DNA from: Drosophila persimilis
Taxonomy: Eukaryota > Arthropoda > Insecta > Diptera > Drosophilidae
Assembly (NCBI RefSeq): GCF_003286085.1
Contig: NW_020825366.1
Location: 372,001-436,000 of the forward strand
Reading direction: 5' to 3'
Length of the DNA stretch: 64,000 nucleotides
The position numbers were made by a program, and so were the translations under genes. This document shows, piece by piece, positions 11,083 through 21,265 of the stretch. The notes beneath the pieces were generated by a model. The model saw only the letters and a list, made by a program, of their open reading frames with translations, searched no databases and was not told where the DNA came from. Numbering within the stretch: the stretch's first letter is position 1; every line of letters begins with the position of its first letter.

Positions 11083-13911
11083 TTAAAAGTTAGCTAAATT
11101 TAAATGATTATAAATATTGCATGCAATTTGTTTAAGAGACAGTTCAGGGGATAGGGTTTGACAGAGGGAGTTATAATTATGGCATAAAACCCTAAAAGGT
11201 TCATGATCAGCATAATTAGATCTACATATGGGTAGACGGATAGGCCTAAAAGTACGGGTAGGTCTAGATGGAACGGCCAAGTCAATCTGACCCAAGAGAG
11301 TTTGGGAGTCAACAGTCCCAAGAAGGAGCTTGTGCACGAACATTACGCCATTGCATTTTCTGCGATGGTGCAACGACGGCAGGTCAATAAGATTTAGCCT
11401 AGACCGGTAGGGTGGCAAGATTCTACCTGAGTCCCAGTTAAAGTTCCGAAGGGCAAAAATTAAAAATTGCTTTTGCACGGATTCAATAACAGCCTGCTGT
11501 TCTTTATACTGCGGGCTCCACACACAAGAACAATACTCCAATATAGGACGTACTAACGAGATGTACAGTTGTTTTGTAACGTACGGGTCGTCAAACTCCT
11601 TGGACCAACGCTTGATGAACGCTAAAACACCCTTAGCTTTATTTACAGTTGCAGCTATATGGGTGTTAAAACACATCTTATGATCAAAAAGGACTCCGAG
11701 GTCATTTGAGCTCGAAATTCGTTCAAGGACATGATTTCCTAGAACATATGGGACAAAATGAGGAGCGCGACGGTAAAATGTCATAAGTTTGCATTTGGAA
11801 AGGTTCAGAAAAAGAAGATTAGTTGAACACCACAATAGTAGTTCACTTAGATCAAGTTGAAGGCGTGTGTGCAAATACCAATCAGAGTAAGAAAGACAGA
11901 TTTTGACATCATCAGCATACATTAGTGTAGTAGAGTATGTTATAACTTGAGGAAGGTCATTCACAAATAAAATGAACAGAAGCGGGCCCAGATGACTTCC
12001 CTGTGGCACACCTGAAGTAACATTTACAGTATTTGACAACACGTTAGAAAACAAAACACGTTGAGTGCGGTTAGAGAGATAGGACAAAATCCAATCTAGA
12101 AGATTCGTTGGGAACCCTAATAAAGAGAGCTTGTGAATAAGCAGAGCATGGTTCACAGAATCGAATGCCTTGCTGAAGTCAGTAAAAACTACATCCGTCT
12201 GCGAACCAATTTGAAAACCACGGTGGATTAGGTTAGAAAACTCAAGAAGGTTAGTCGATGTTGAACGATGTCTAAAAAAACCGTGTTGCGACGGAGATAT
12301 CAAGCTGCAACAAAGATGTTGCAGTTGCCGGGTGACCAGGAACTCAAGAAGCTTCGGGATGGCGGAAAGCTTTGCGATACCACGATAGTTTTCAATGTTT
12401 GATCTTGAACCTTTTTTGTGAAGCGGAATGATATAGGACTCATTCCAAATTACTGGGAGACAAGACTGTTCCAAGGAGAGGTTGAAGAGAAAGGTCAAGG
12501 GTTTGCAAAGGGACTGGGCACAGTGTTTTAAGATGCAACTTGGTACCTTATCTGGACCCGCAGAAAACGATATGTCCATAGATGACAAACCTTCCAGAAC
12601 AACGCTTTCCTCGAAAAAGGGCAGAAAAATGCTGTTAGCTTGAGGTAGCTGGTACGGATACGGAGTGGATGCGTTGTAAATATGAGACGAGTACGTTGTT
12701 TGGAAAAAGTTAGCGAATAAATTTGCAATACCAACAGTAGAAGCTTCTGTTTTGTTCTGGTAATGAAGGGACGGAGGAAAAACGTTTGACTTGCGCTTAG
12801 AGTTAACGAACGAATAGAATTTTTTAGGATCACTACGAAAGTTTCTACTACATTGTGAAAGGTAATGATTATAACACTGACTATTGACGGCAAGGAACAG
12901 AGAGCGAGCGGAGGAGTATAGAGCTAAAGCCAACGTGGAGCCCGACTTCTGGTACTTTTTAAAGAGCCGGGATTTATTATTTTTTAAGTATGATAAATAC
13001 TTGGAGAACCAAGGAGGCTTGGACGATACAGGTACAGTGATATCTGGAACAAACGTATTTAGGGCGGAGTAAATAGAACTATAAAACGAGTTAACAGTTA
13101 TATCTAATGAATAAAGAAACGACCAATCAACACGCGAGAGATGTAGATCTAAATCGATAAAGTTTGTTTTGCGAAAACACTTTATGTGACAAGGAGCCAT
13201 GGAACTGTCAACACATCCAGATTGTGTACACTCCAGTGATATCAACAAAGTTGGATGGTAAGGATCTTCAGGGAGAGATATTGGACTTGCTCTAGATACC
13301 GTAGCAAGAGAACCATCGTTAACAAAAACGAGGTCAAGAAGTCTGTCCCTCATGTTTTTAACGGCATTAATTTGGACAAGGGAACTATCCGTTAGCCCAT
13401 TGATAAAGTCATTATGGCAATTGGGAAACAATAGGTTAGCGTCATCACAAGGCAGCCAAGAAAGAAATGGGAGGTTAAAGTCCCCCATGACAATAATTCG
13501 ATCATGGCACCCTAATGCAGAAACAACAATATTAATTGCTGAGAGGTGGTGTAAGTAAAGCTCAGCATCAGACCTGGGAGGAATGTAAGAGCAGGTTAAA
13601 TAGAAAAATGCGGAGCCAACACGAACTTTGACTGCAACAAATTCAATTCCGTGAATGTTATTAAATGGGAATAACTCAGATGAGAAAACAGATTTAACTG
13701 CAATCAGAACCCCACCTGCAAAAGATGGGCGGTCCATTCTATAAATAGTGTAACTATCAATGAAAATTTCATGATCATTGACAGAGGAGTTAAGCCAGGT
13801 TTCGGTAAACGCGATGGCATCGAAATCAATGGACGCGCTATTAGTATGAATTTGACGCAATTTTCCCAGCAAACTGCGAACGTTCTGATATTGCATGGAA
13901 AAATAGTACAT
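11083..13911 (-). CDS. LINE ORF2: endonuclease-reverse transcriptase
   Basis: Intact ORF of 942 aa. Residues about 1-230 form an AP-like endonuclease (QNVRSLLGKL, FTETWLNSS, GVLIAV, IVMGDFNLPF, LLDLVFVND). The expected late Asp-His motif reads DPYHPTLL. The RT occupies about 430-720: FTDFSKAFDSVNHALL, TSGVPQGSHLGPLLF, MYADDVKI. A C-terminal region with ILEYCSCVWSP follows, as in CR1/jockey-type elements. The RT wording is CR1-like. The ATG (13909-13911) overlaps the ORF1 stop as TGATG, suggesting translation by termination and reinitiation. No internal stop or frameshift is visible, so this copy could be recently active. Confidence 0.88.
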   Translation of the reverse strand: MYYFSMQYQNVRSLLGKLRQIHTNSASIDFDAIAFTETWLNSSVNDHEIFIDSYTIYRMDRPSFAGGVLIAVKSVFSSELFPFNNIHGIEFVAVKVRVGSAFFYLTCSYIPPRSDAELYLHHLSAINIVVSALGCHDRIIVMGDFNLPFLSWLPCDDANLLFPNCHNDFINGLTDSSLVQINAVKNMRDRLLDLVFVNDGSLATVSRASPISLPEDPYHPTLLISLECTQSGCVDSSMAPCHIKCFRKTNFIDLDLHLSRVDWSFLYSLDITVNSFYSSIYSALNTFVPDITVPVSSKPPWFSKYLSYLKNNKSRLFKKYQKSGSTLALALYSSARSLFLAVNSQCYNHYLSQCSRNFRSDPKKFYSFVNSKRKSNVFPPSLHYQNKTEASTVGIANLFANFFQTTYSSHIYNASTPYPYQLPQANSIFLPFFEESVVLEGLSSMDISFSAGPDKVPSCILKHCAQSLCKPLTFLFNLSLEQSCLPVIWNESYIIPLHKKGSRSNIENYRGIAKLSAIPKLLEFLVTRQLQHLCCSLISPSQHGFFRHRSTSTNLLEFSNLIHRGFQIGSQTDVVFTDFSKAFDSVNHALLIHKLSLLGFPTNLLDWILSYLSNRTQRVLFSNVLSNTVNVTSGVPQGSHLGPLLFILFVNDLPQVITYSTTLMYADDVKICLSYSDWYLHTRLQLDLSELLLWCSTNLLFLNLSKCKLMTFYRRAPHFVPYVLGNHVLERISSSNDLGVLFDHKMCFNTHIAATVNKAKGVLAFIKRWSKEFDDPYVTKQLYISLVRPILEYCSCVWSPQYKEQQAVIESVQKQFLIFALRNFNWDSGRILPPYRSRLNLIDLPSLHHRRKCNGVMFVHKLLLGTVDSQTLLGQIDLAVPSRPTRTFRPIRLPICRSNYADHEPFRVLCHNYNSLCQTLSPELSLKQIACNIYNHLNLANF

Positions 13912-15038
13912 CAGTTTTTTGGAGCATGTTCAGTTATTCTAGGATTCGAGTTCGAATCTTTGAGAAGGAACTCATGCACAATTGTATGCTCAGGCCATAT
14001 TGACGGTTTTAGAGAACTGGATAGTAAAGAATCAGGGAGAAGAATTTTAAATGATGATATGTTGCGCTTATGTTTAAATGTAAATTTAGTCACAACTATA
14101 TCAACAGGCGAGGTGTTAAGTTTAGAGGAGAGATGTTGTTTAACATCCTCTGTTGTAGCCTCAGGAATAAGACGAGAAACAAATATTGCTTTCCGAGGGA
14201 CCACTGCTCTAAGTTGAAGTCCCGAGCGAGATCGAGATGGTGGAGCCACTCCTAAAAGAGATCTCGGTCCAAGGGCAGAGGAATTGGCAGCAATGGTTGT
14301 AGCAGGAATTGGAGCAGAAATTGGAGCAGGAATTGGAGCAGGAATTGGAACAGGAATTGGAGCAGGAATTGGAGCAGGAGTTGGCAAGACGTCGTCAGCA
14401 ACCAGCACACCCGCACTAGGAGCACTCACCGCGTCAGAAGTGACGGCCACATTGCTCGGTGTAAAGAACTCCGGAGCCACCGTTGGCGGATTTACAGACA
14501 ACGGCGTGGCATGACTACACGGAAATGCTGCCGATGGATTAAGGTGGGAGGCAGGCTTACCAACCGGATTAGATTGCAAGAGATTGGTATCATTATGCGG
14601 AATTTTCCGTCTAGGCGATTCGCTCAAGAGTTTGAGCCCAAGAAACTGTGATTCAAGGGCAAGAAAATTCTCGTTGAGAGCAACAAATTGTTTCCGGACA
14701 TCCAGAAACCCAGTTCGAGTCTGTCTCATAAATGTGCGCATTTCGGCCTCAATCTCCCGACAAGCCAGACATGACCAAGACAGGCCCATGCGTTTCGAGA
14801 TTAGATCATTCAACCGGCCAAAATTTCCACCACCAGCACATTTTATGTGGGCAAAATTGTCGCACAGCCAGCAGCTAAGAAACGAATCACCAATGATAAC
14901 ACCACCGAATTCACATTTCTTTGCACTACAAACGATTGCCATTATTGACAGCAGTAGAATCACTGTGCACGAATAATAAAAGAGCGGAGTTAGATCGCAG
15001 GTAAAGTAGGAGAGCAGACAGCAGAGCGAGCCAGACAA
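13911..15038 (-). CDS. LINE ORF1 protein with PHD-like zinc finger
   Basis: Intact ORF of 375 aa immediately upstream of ORF2. It begins with a hydrophobic stretch and then a Cys/His cluster resembling the PHD-type finger of some LINE ORF1 proteins (CSAKKCEFGG, CWLCDNFAHIKC, WSCLAC, residues about 37-95). A short helical region and a Pro-Ala-Ile tandem repeat (PAPIPAPIPVPIP and so on, about 220-245) follow. The C-terminal third looks RRM-like in length and pattern (AIFVSRLIPEATTEDVKQHL). It is probably the RNA-binding partner of ORF2. ATGs further in are possible starts if the first Met lies in leader sequence. Confidence 0.78.
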   Translation of the reverse strand: MSGSLCCLLSYFTCDLTPLFYYSCTVILLLSIMAIVCSAKKCEFGGVIIGDSFLSCWLCDNFAHIKCAGGGNFGRLNDLISKRMGLSWSCLACREIEAEMRTFMRQTRTGFLDVRKQFVALNENFLALESQFLGLKLLSESPRRKIPHNDTNLLQSNPVGKPASHLNPSAAFPCSHATPLSVNPPTVAPEFFTPSNVAVTSDAVSAPSAGVLVADDVLPTPAPIPAPIPVPIPAPIPAPISAPIPATTIAANSSALGPRSLLGVAPPSRSRSGLQLRAVVPRKAIFVSRLIPEATTEDVKQHLSSKLNTSPVDIVVTKFTFKHKRNISSFKILLPDSLLSSSLKPSIWPEHTIVHEFLLKDSNSNPRITEHAPKN

Positions 15039-15491
15039 TCAGCTGCAGCAGCAATAATTCAAAGCAGATGATCCAACGAAGTGCAGAAAACGAGCAGTAA
15101 ACTCACCAAAGCAGAGACACAATAGAAAAGTCCACAGAGAGGGAGAGTATAAGCAATCCAGAGAGAGTGAGAGCAACAATGCGAGCAGCCCGCTTATGCT
15201 CACGAGAGAGTGTGGGCGATGCAAACGCTGATGCGCGAGAACAGTGCACACCGAAGAAGCGATAACGAAAAGCAGATTGAGCAAAAAAACAATAACAAAT
15301 TGCCTGCACGAGTCCGATGCGTTACGATTGCAATATTGAATTTATATTAAACACTTGTTTACTAACAAAACACTGGTGGTTAACACAAAGTAGAATCAAA
15401 TTAAAGAGATGCGAAAATATATCAAAACAAAGTCACAACAATGTTGTATGATATTTAGGCAAAGGGCGGAGAATGCGGGAGCAAGAAAAAA
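15039..15491 (-). other. LINE 5' leader and unassigned junction DNA
   Basis: Noncoding, with GA-rich segments near 15110-15180. The part next to ORF1 is presumably the LINE 5' UTR. The last 100-150 bp before ISY C could be LINE, host or gypsy gag sequence, and I cannot place the boundary. Confidence 0.45.
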
Positions 15492-16604
15492 CGAGGGGGA
15501 ACGTTGTGAGTTGCTGCGGACACCGCAACTCTACAGTTATACCCGATACTAAGTCAGTATGGCTCTCCTCCGGCAGACGCCGCTAATATTAAACGACACG
15601 ACAAAGAGTGCGTGCGAGAGAGACAGAAAATCAGTCTGAGCGTGACGTCGGGCGCTGCGTAGCCACTAAAAATTGATTTCTTGCTTTTGGCTACAAAAAT
15701 GATCCGATCTGATCCAGATTCGGCAACCGGATAGATATGGTCATTGTCTATGATTCTGCGTTTTTAGTTTACTCGATTTTGCAATATTGTGGATGCAACA
15801 GATTTTCGTCCTTTGTGTGGGCGGAAGGGGGTGGGGCGAAATTTTGAGATATACGTTTTATAGTGAGATCTAACAGGAGTGCGGATACCAAATTTGGTTA
15901 CTCTAGCCTTAATAGTCTCTGAGATTTATGAATATCCCCAGATCTGCATCCTTTGCGGGGGCGGAAGGGGGTGTGGCGAAATTTTGAAACAAACTCGTCT
16001 CGGTCCGATATATTAGGAGTGTGGATACCAAATTTGGTTGCTCTAGCTTTTATAGTCTCTGAGATCTAGGCGCTAATGTTTTACTCTAAGCAAAGCCGCC
16101 TATGCTACGTGTGTGTTAGAGAGAGACAGGGCGAGAAAAAATGAAATTGTTTTCTTGATGCTGGCTATAATAATAATACGATCCAATTCAGATTCCGCAG
16201 TCTAAAAGATATCGTCATTCTCTACGATTCTGCGTTTTTGGTTTTCTCGTATCTTTAAAATTGTGGATGCCACAGATTTTCGCCCTTTGTGGGGGCGGAA
16301 GTGGGCGGGGCAAAGTTTTGAAATATTTTTGTAGCAGTGACATATCACAGAAGTCTGTGATCGTTGCTCTAGCTCTTATAGTCTTTGAGCATTAGGCGCT
16401 GAAGGGGACGGACAGACGGACAGACGGACGGACGGACAGACGAACAGACGGACAGACAGACATGGCTCAATCGACTCGGCTATTGATGCTGATCAAGAAT
16501 ATATATACTTTATGGGGTCGGAAACGATTCCTTCTGGACGTTACACACATACACTTTTACCACAAATCTAATATACCCCAATACTCATTTTGAGTATCGG
16601 GTAT
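15492..16604 (+). mobile_element. ISY/DINE-1-type element, copy C
   Basis: Full-length forward copy of 1,113 bp. Its 3' end abuts the gag frame of the second gypsy element: the minus-strand gag ORF runs into ISY at 16604. Relative to the others it carries a small deletion that removes GGATCCAAAACA in the 3' third (near 16357). Microsatellite at about 16406-16462. Confidence 0.87.
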
Positions 16605-17457
16605 AAAAACACAACCGGCTTAAGCAAGAGCTAGAAGCGAATGTCTCTGTTGTGAATTGGGCGGCTGTTTTGCCTTTTTGGCATACTTTTGCCATTTTAG
16701 CCTTTATAACATCTGATGACTCTCCGACAATAGTGTCTTGCAATTTCTTTATTATTGCGCTAATGGTGATTTCATCTTGTATTTTATACAATGTGGTTCC
16801 TATTACTTTTGATTTAATTACTTCTATAGCTAAATTTTCGTATGGCCCTTTCGTTAGATTGACCAATTTGACTGCCGTAATGAATCTTTGTAAATGGAGT
16901 TTCTGTCCATTAAATTCCGGAATGGCGTGCGAAATATCGTTGATATATGCCCGTTGCGCAATTGTTTCGTCTGCCATTGTGGTTGGTTCTTGCCCAACCA
17001 CGCTGTTTGCTGAACTAGTCGACGGTTTGTCGTCGTTCACCGGATGGTTCGATCTATTTGATCGAGAATCGTCTTCCGATATAATGATAATATTTTTTAC
17101 ATTCGGGGGCCTGGGACTTATTGGCCTTGATTCCGATTCTACAGCTGGTATATATGTCGCAGCTGTGTTTAGAAGATTTGGGATGTGTATGTCTAGATTG
17201 AATTTTTCTTTAACGAATACTAATCGTTCCCTTAGACGTTTGAAGACGTCTGTAGCTTGAAACCAATGTATATCAGTAAGTCTTTGTCTGTTCTCTAGAA
17301 AAAGTTCTCTGACCTCATTATATATGTTTACCAAATTAGTTGTATGTTTAATGACCGTACTATTTTGTGTAGGTCTGTTCTGCGTTAAGCATTTGTATGA
17401 CTTATCGAATTCTGCTCTTAGAGTGCAAACTTTAGCGCAGATCGTAAGCCAGTCCAT
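16605..17457 (-). pseudogene. Second gypsy element: Gag N-terminal part
   Basis: Open for about 284 codons from MDWLTICAKV until ISY C. It has an N-terminal helical region, an acidic/Ser-rich linker (ISEDDSRSNRSN, PSTSSANSVV) and a gag-like core (ISHAIPEFNGQKLHLQRFITAVK, ENLAIEVIKSKVIGTTLYKI). The C-terminus is displaced to 10853-11000 by ISY C and the LINE. Two small ORFs lie directly upstream in the same orientation, as is known for some env-less gypsy-group families. Confidence 0.72.
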
Positions 17458-17466
17458 ATGTGTTTG

Positions 17467-17796
17467 TTAATGTTGTCCATTCCGATTGGAAGACAATCTA
17501 ACATTAGCAATCACAATTCTTCCTAGAATTTCATTTTCTATTATTTGGCTGTTTACGAGGATGCCGGGTATGGTTGATAATACGATACCCTTTTGTGTGG
17601 CATCACAATGAATTAGTGGTGAAAAAGGTAAATTATATTCGTTCATATATGAGTATTCGAACTCGTATATGCTAATTGGATTGGGGAATGCGGCTAAGAT
17701 TGCTTTAGCTCTATATTCGAAATTTTCATTCCTATCGTGGGTAGCCCTAATGGCTGCTGCTGTTCTACGAGACATTTTATTTTGTCTTTGTAACAA
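17467..17796 (-). CDS. Small upstream ORF of the second gypsy element
   Basis: A 109-aa ORF (MLQRQNKMSRRTAAAIRA...) ending 10 bp before the gag start and overlapping the 3' part of the next upstream ORF. It has a basic N-terminus and no recognisable domain. Position and coding potential suggest a genuine accessory ORF of the element, but I cannot assign a function. Confidence 0.45.
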   Translation of the reverse strand: MLQRQNKMSRRTAAAIRATHDRNENFEYRAKAILAAFPNPISIYEFEYSYMNEYNLPFSPLIHCDATQKGIVLSTIPGILVNSQIIENEILGRIVIANVRLSSNRNGQH

Positions 17797-18122
17797 TGTA
17801 TTAAAGGCGGGAATTCTACCTGAAGTGTACCCATGTACATGTATTCGAGCTCTATTATGCTCCTAGGGGTCGTTGAGACCAATTTTTTTTTTTTTTTAAC
17901 TCTATCTAAATTGTTTGCCCTACTCATATATCTCTTTTTAATTATCTTATTATGTTTTACATACAATGCTAAAAGGAATTGTAAAACACTGACAATGGTT
18001 AAAATCAGAAGTAATAACCAGAGTGCATTGAGATCATCCCTGTGGTCTATTATTTTGACATTATTGACCACATTGGTCGTATTGTCTTTGGTCTGATTAT
18101 CGTCAGAACCGAACCAACCCAT
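17694..18122 (-). CDS. Small membrane-anchor ORF of the second gypsy element
   Basis: ORF of 142 aa beginning MGWFGSDDNQTKD. The N-terminus is hydrophilic, then a strongly hydrophobic span LWLLLLILTIVSVLQFLLALY (residues about 35-55, broken here only as a label) precedes a basic stretch KHNKIIKKRYMSR. This looks like a single-pass membrane or viroporin-like peptide with Met-Gly at the start (possible N-myristoylation, inferred). A run of T at 17884-17899 (poly-Lys in the protein) is indel-prone, so the last third may be out of frame. It is the first ORF after the element leader. Confidence 0.5.
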   Translation of the reverse strand: MGWFGSDDNQTKDNTTNVVNNVKIIDHRDDLNALWLLLLILTIVSVLQFLLALYVKHNKIIKKRYMSRANNLDRVKKKKKLVSTTPRSIIELEYMYMGTLQVEFPPLIHCYKDKIKCLVEQQQPLGLPTIGMKISNIELKQS

Positions 18123-18171
18123 GGTGATGATTTTCTCTCAAAAATTGGTTTCTACAATGTTGGGATTTTTT

Positions 18172-19283
18172 ATACCCGATACTCAAAATGAGTATTGGGT
18201 ATATTAGATTTGTGGTAAAAGTGGATGTGTGTAACGTCCAGAAGGAATCGTTTCCGACCCCATAAAGTATATATATTCTTGATCAGCATCAATAGCCGAG
18301 TCGATTGAGCCATGTCTGTCTGTCCGTCTGTCCGTCCGTCCGTCTGTCCGTCTGTCCGTCCCCTTCAGCGCCTAATGCTCAAAGACTATAAGAGCTAGAG
18401 CAACGATGTTTTGGATCCAGACTTCTGTGATATGTCACTGCTACAAAAATATTTCAAAACTTTGCCCCGCCCACTTCCGCCCCCACAAACGGCGAAAATC
18501 TGTGGCATCCACAATTTTCAAGATACGATAAAACCAAAAACGCAGAATCGTAGAGAATGACCATTTCTTTTATACTGCAGAATCTGAATTGGATCGTATT
18601 ATTATTATAGCCAGCATCAAGAAAACAATTTCAAATTTTCTCGCCCTGTCTCTCTCTAACACACACGTAGCATAGGCGGCTTTCCTTAGAGTAAAACATT
18701 AGCGCCTAGATCTCAGAGACTATAAAAGCTAGAGCAACCAAATTTGGTATCCACACTCCTAATATATCAGACCGAGACGAGTTTGTTTCAAAATTTCGCC
18801 ACACCCCCTTCCGCCCCCGCAAAGGATGCAAATCTGGGGATATTCACAAATCTCAGAGAGTATTAAGGCTAGAGTAACCAAATTTAGTGTCCGTACTCCT
18901 GTTAGATCTCACTATAAAACGTATATCTCAAAATTTCGCCCCACCCCCTTCCGCCCACACAAAGGACGAAAATCTGTTGCATCAACAATATTGCACATTC
19001 GAGAAAACTAAAAACGCAGAATCATAAATAATGACCATATCTATCAGGTTGCTGAATCTGGATCAGATCAGATCATTTTTATAGCCAAAAGGAACAAATC
19101 AATTTGCAGTGGCTACGCAGCGCCCGACGTCACGCTCAGACGGATTTTCTGTCTCTCTCGCACGCACTCTTTGTCGTGTCGTTTAATATTAGCGGCGTCT
19201 GCCGGAGGAGAGCCATACTGACTTAGTATCGGGTATAACCGTAGAGTTGCGGTGTCCGCAGCAACTCACAACGTTCCCCCTCG
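18172..19283 (-). mobile_element. ISY/DINE-1-type element, copy D
   Basis: Full-length reverse copy. Its 5' side abuts the leader of a 17.6-like element and its 3' side the leader of the second gypsy element. Diagnostic variants in the 5' and middle parts match copy I (GTTGATG, GCAGTATAAAAG, TTTCGCCGTTTG on the minus strand). The 3' part (GAGCATTAGG, longer microsatellite) matches copies F/G, so it is a mosaic. Confidence 0.86.
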
Positions 19284-19457
19284 TTTCTAATATTAATTGA
19301 GTTTGAATCGTGTCTAGATTCTTTGGCGGATCTCTTTAGTATTAGCGTTACTTTTTCTCTGATCACTGTAGGTTATTACGCACTGTAACTGTCACTACGC
19401 CAATTGATCGTCTTAAAAAAAGAGTTCACTTTTAACTGAGATCCTACCGACTGCGCC
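19284..19457 (-). other. 17.6-like element leader with primer binding site
   Basis: Reverse-orientation copy of the leader that follows the 5' LTR of the 17.6-like element. The primer binding site, read on the minus strand as GGCGCAGTCGGTAGGATC, lies at 19440-19457 directly after the LTR end TATTTAACT. That type of site is used with tRNA-Ser by 17.6/297 elements. Confidence 0.75.
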
Positions 19458-19610
19458 AGTTAAATATGCGACACTGCAGTTTGCGTTTTAAAAAAAGATT
19501 TTATTCTTTCACTTAAACTTAGTGCACTGTAGTATGCTCATATTAAAGTAAAGTAAAGTATTCATTATTTCGAATACCCACTGTATCGACGATACTTAAA
19601 GAATACACAC
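19458..19610 (-). repeat. Remnant of the 17.6-like LTR 3' end
   Basis: About 70 bp from 19458 match, in reverse, the last 70 bp of the 3' LTR at 36450-36519 (GCACTAAGTTTAAGTG ... TATTTAACT). The rest to 19610, with TACTTTACTTTAC-like repeats, has no match in that LTR and adjoins the mdg1-like LTR. Confidence 0.6.
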
Positions 19611-20012
19611 TGTAACACTTTGTTTCAGTGTTTACGTAACAATAAAGTCCCAGACATTCTGGGTGATCGTATTACGATTCACTCAAGAATGCCTCGAGCG
19701 ACCCAAGTGCAGCGTCAGCATGTTCCCATGACTTGAAGGCACTAATTTACATGCATACACACATATATCTTCCCTCGCGCTCTCGCTGCCAACAGCGCTG
19801 AGCATATTCACACATATACATACTAACATATAAGAGATAAGAACACATAGTTCTGCCGCTCCGCTGCCGGCGTCACTGGCAGCGCAGCTCCGCGGCTTTT
19901 GGCTTACAAAAGCCCAAAACACAATTGTAAAATTGAGAACATAAAACACAATAAAACAGATCGGAGGGTTGAGCCCCAACGATCCAACAAAAGGATTGAA
20001 CATCGTTTTACA
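19611..20012 (+). repeat. mdg1/412-like LTR (402 bp), copy 1
   Basis: Begins TGTAACACTTTG and ends CATCGTTTTACA, with TGTAA/TTACA inverted ends. It is followed at once by the tRNA-Arg-type primer site TGGCGACCGTGACAGGAC (20013-20030). The same 402-bp unit recurs in reverse at 24815-25216 and 27355-27756. Confidence 0.8.
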
Positions 20013-20137
20013 TGGCGACCGTGACAGGACCGATATACGTCCTACGCGCGGGATCGACCTAAGGATTGAAAAAAAAATTTTTCAAAAAAAAAGTGTTAAA
20101 ATTAATAAAGACAAAGAATGGCCGACATAAAAAAAAA
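20013..20137 (+). other. mdg1-like primer site and leader
   Basis: Primer binding site at 20013-20030, then an A-rich leader. An ATG at 20118 (ATGGCCGACATA) opens a short frame continuing past the ISY E insertion into 21266 onward. ISY E entered the A-run that follows. Confidence 0.6.
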
Positions 20138-21265
20138 CGAGGGGGAACGTTGTGAGTTGCTGCGGACACCGCAACTCTACGGTTATACCCGATACTAAGT
20201 CAGTATGGCTCTCCTCCGGCAGACGCCGCTAATATTTAACGACACGACAAAGAGTGCGTGCGAGAGAGACAGAAAATCAGTCTGAGCGTGACGGCGGGCG
20301 CTGCGTAGCCAGTGCAAATTGATTTGCTCCTTTTGGCTATGAAAATGATCTGATCTGATCCAGATTCAGCAACCTGATAGATATGGTTATTATCTATGAT
20401 TCTGCGTTTTTAGTTTTGTCAAATCTGCAATATTGTGGATGCAACAGATTTTCGTCCTTTGTGGGGGCGGATGGGGGTGGGGCGAAATTCTGAGATATAC
20501 GTTTTATAGTGACATCTTAAAGGAGTGTGTGTACCAAATTTGGTTACTCTAGCCTTAATAGTCTCTGAGATTTGTGGTTGCCTCAGATTTTCGTCCTTTG
20601 CGGGGGCGGAAGGGGGTGTGGCGAAATTTGGACAGGAAACGGTCAAGGTCCGATATCACAGGAGTGTGGATACCAAATTTGGTTGCTCTGGCTTTTATAG
20701 GTTCTGAGATCCTTGAACTCATATTTTGCAATTGGCAAAACCGACCATGAAACCTGTGTGTTAGAGTGAGACAGAGCGAGAAAGAGTGAAATTGTTTTCG
20801 TGATTCTGGCTGTAATAATTATACGATCTGGTTCAGATTTTGCACTCTAGAAGATATAGTCATCTTCTACGATTCTGCGTTTTTAGGTTTCTCGTATCGT
20901 CAAAATTGTGGATGCCACAGATTTTCGCCCTTTGTGGGGGCGGAAGTGGGCGGGGCAAAGTTTTGAAATATTTTTGGAGCAGTGACATATCACAGAAGTC
21001 TGGATCCAAAACATCGTTGCTCTAGCTCTTATAGTCTTTGAGCATTAGGCGCTGAAGGGGACGGACAGACGGACAGACGGACAGACGGACAGACGGACGG
21101 ACGGACAGACGGACAGACAGACATGGCTCAATCGACTCGGCTATTGATGCTGATCAAGAATATATATACTTTATGGGGTCGGAAACGATTCCTTCTGGAC
21201 GTTACACACATCCACTTTTACCACAAATCTAATATACCCCAATACTCATTTTGAGTATCGGGTAT
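20138..21265 (+). mobile_element. ISY element, copy E (young E/J subfamily)
   Basis: 1,128 bp inserted in an A-run of the mdg1-like leader. The same site is empty in the two other copies of this segment (12 T at 24687-24698 and 27227-27238). Filled site equals empty site plus the element plus two A residues. I see only three mismatches to copy J (48838-49965). Both share a divergent middle (GTTGCCTCAGATTTTCG, CCTTGAACTCATATTTTG) absent from the other copies. Confidence 0.9.

Larger units (their letters stand above)
11003..15480 (-). mobile_element. CR1-like non-LTR retrotransposon, nearly complete (LINE copy 1)
   Basis: Reverse-strand LINE with two open ORFs, a short 3' UTR and a (TAAA)n-type 3' tail, seen on the plus strand as TTTATTTATTTA at 11007-11025. 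It splits the gag gene of the second gypsy element. The 5' boundary is only approximate: the 5' UTR runs from 15039 to somewhere before ISY C at 15492. A second, 5'-truncated copy at 41964-44377 shares its 3' end and about 2.3 kb of sequence. Confidence 0.82.

Noticed and set aside
14284..14514. Plus-strand Gly-Ile-Ala-rich ORF
   Set aside because: Shadow of the Pro-Ala-Ile repeat in LINE ORF1 on the minus strand.
20013..20030. tRNA-like sequence near the mdg1-like LTR
   Set aside because: Only the primer binding site complementary to a tRNA 3' end; there is no tRNA gene fold.
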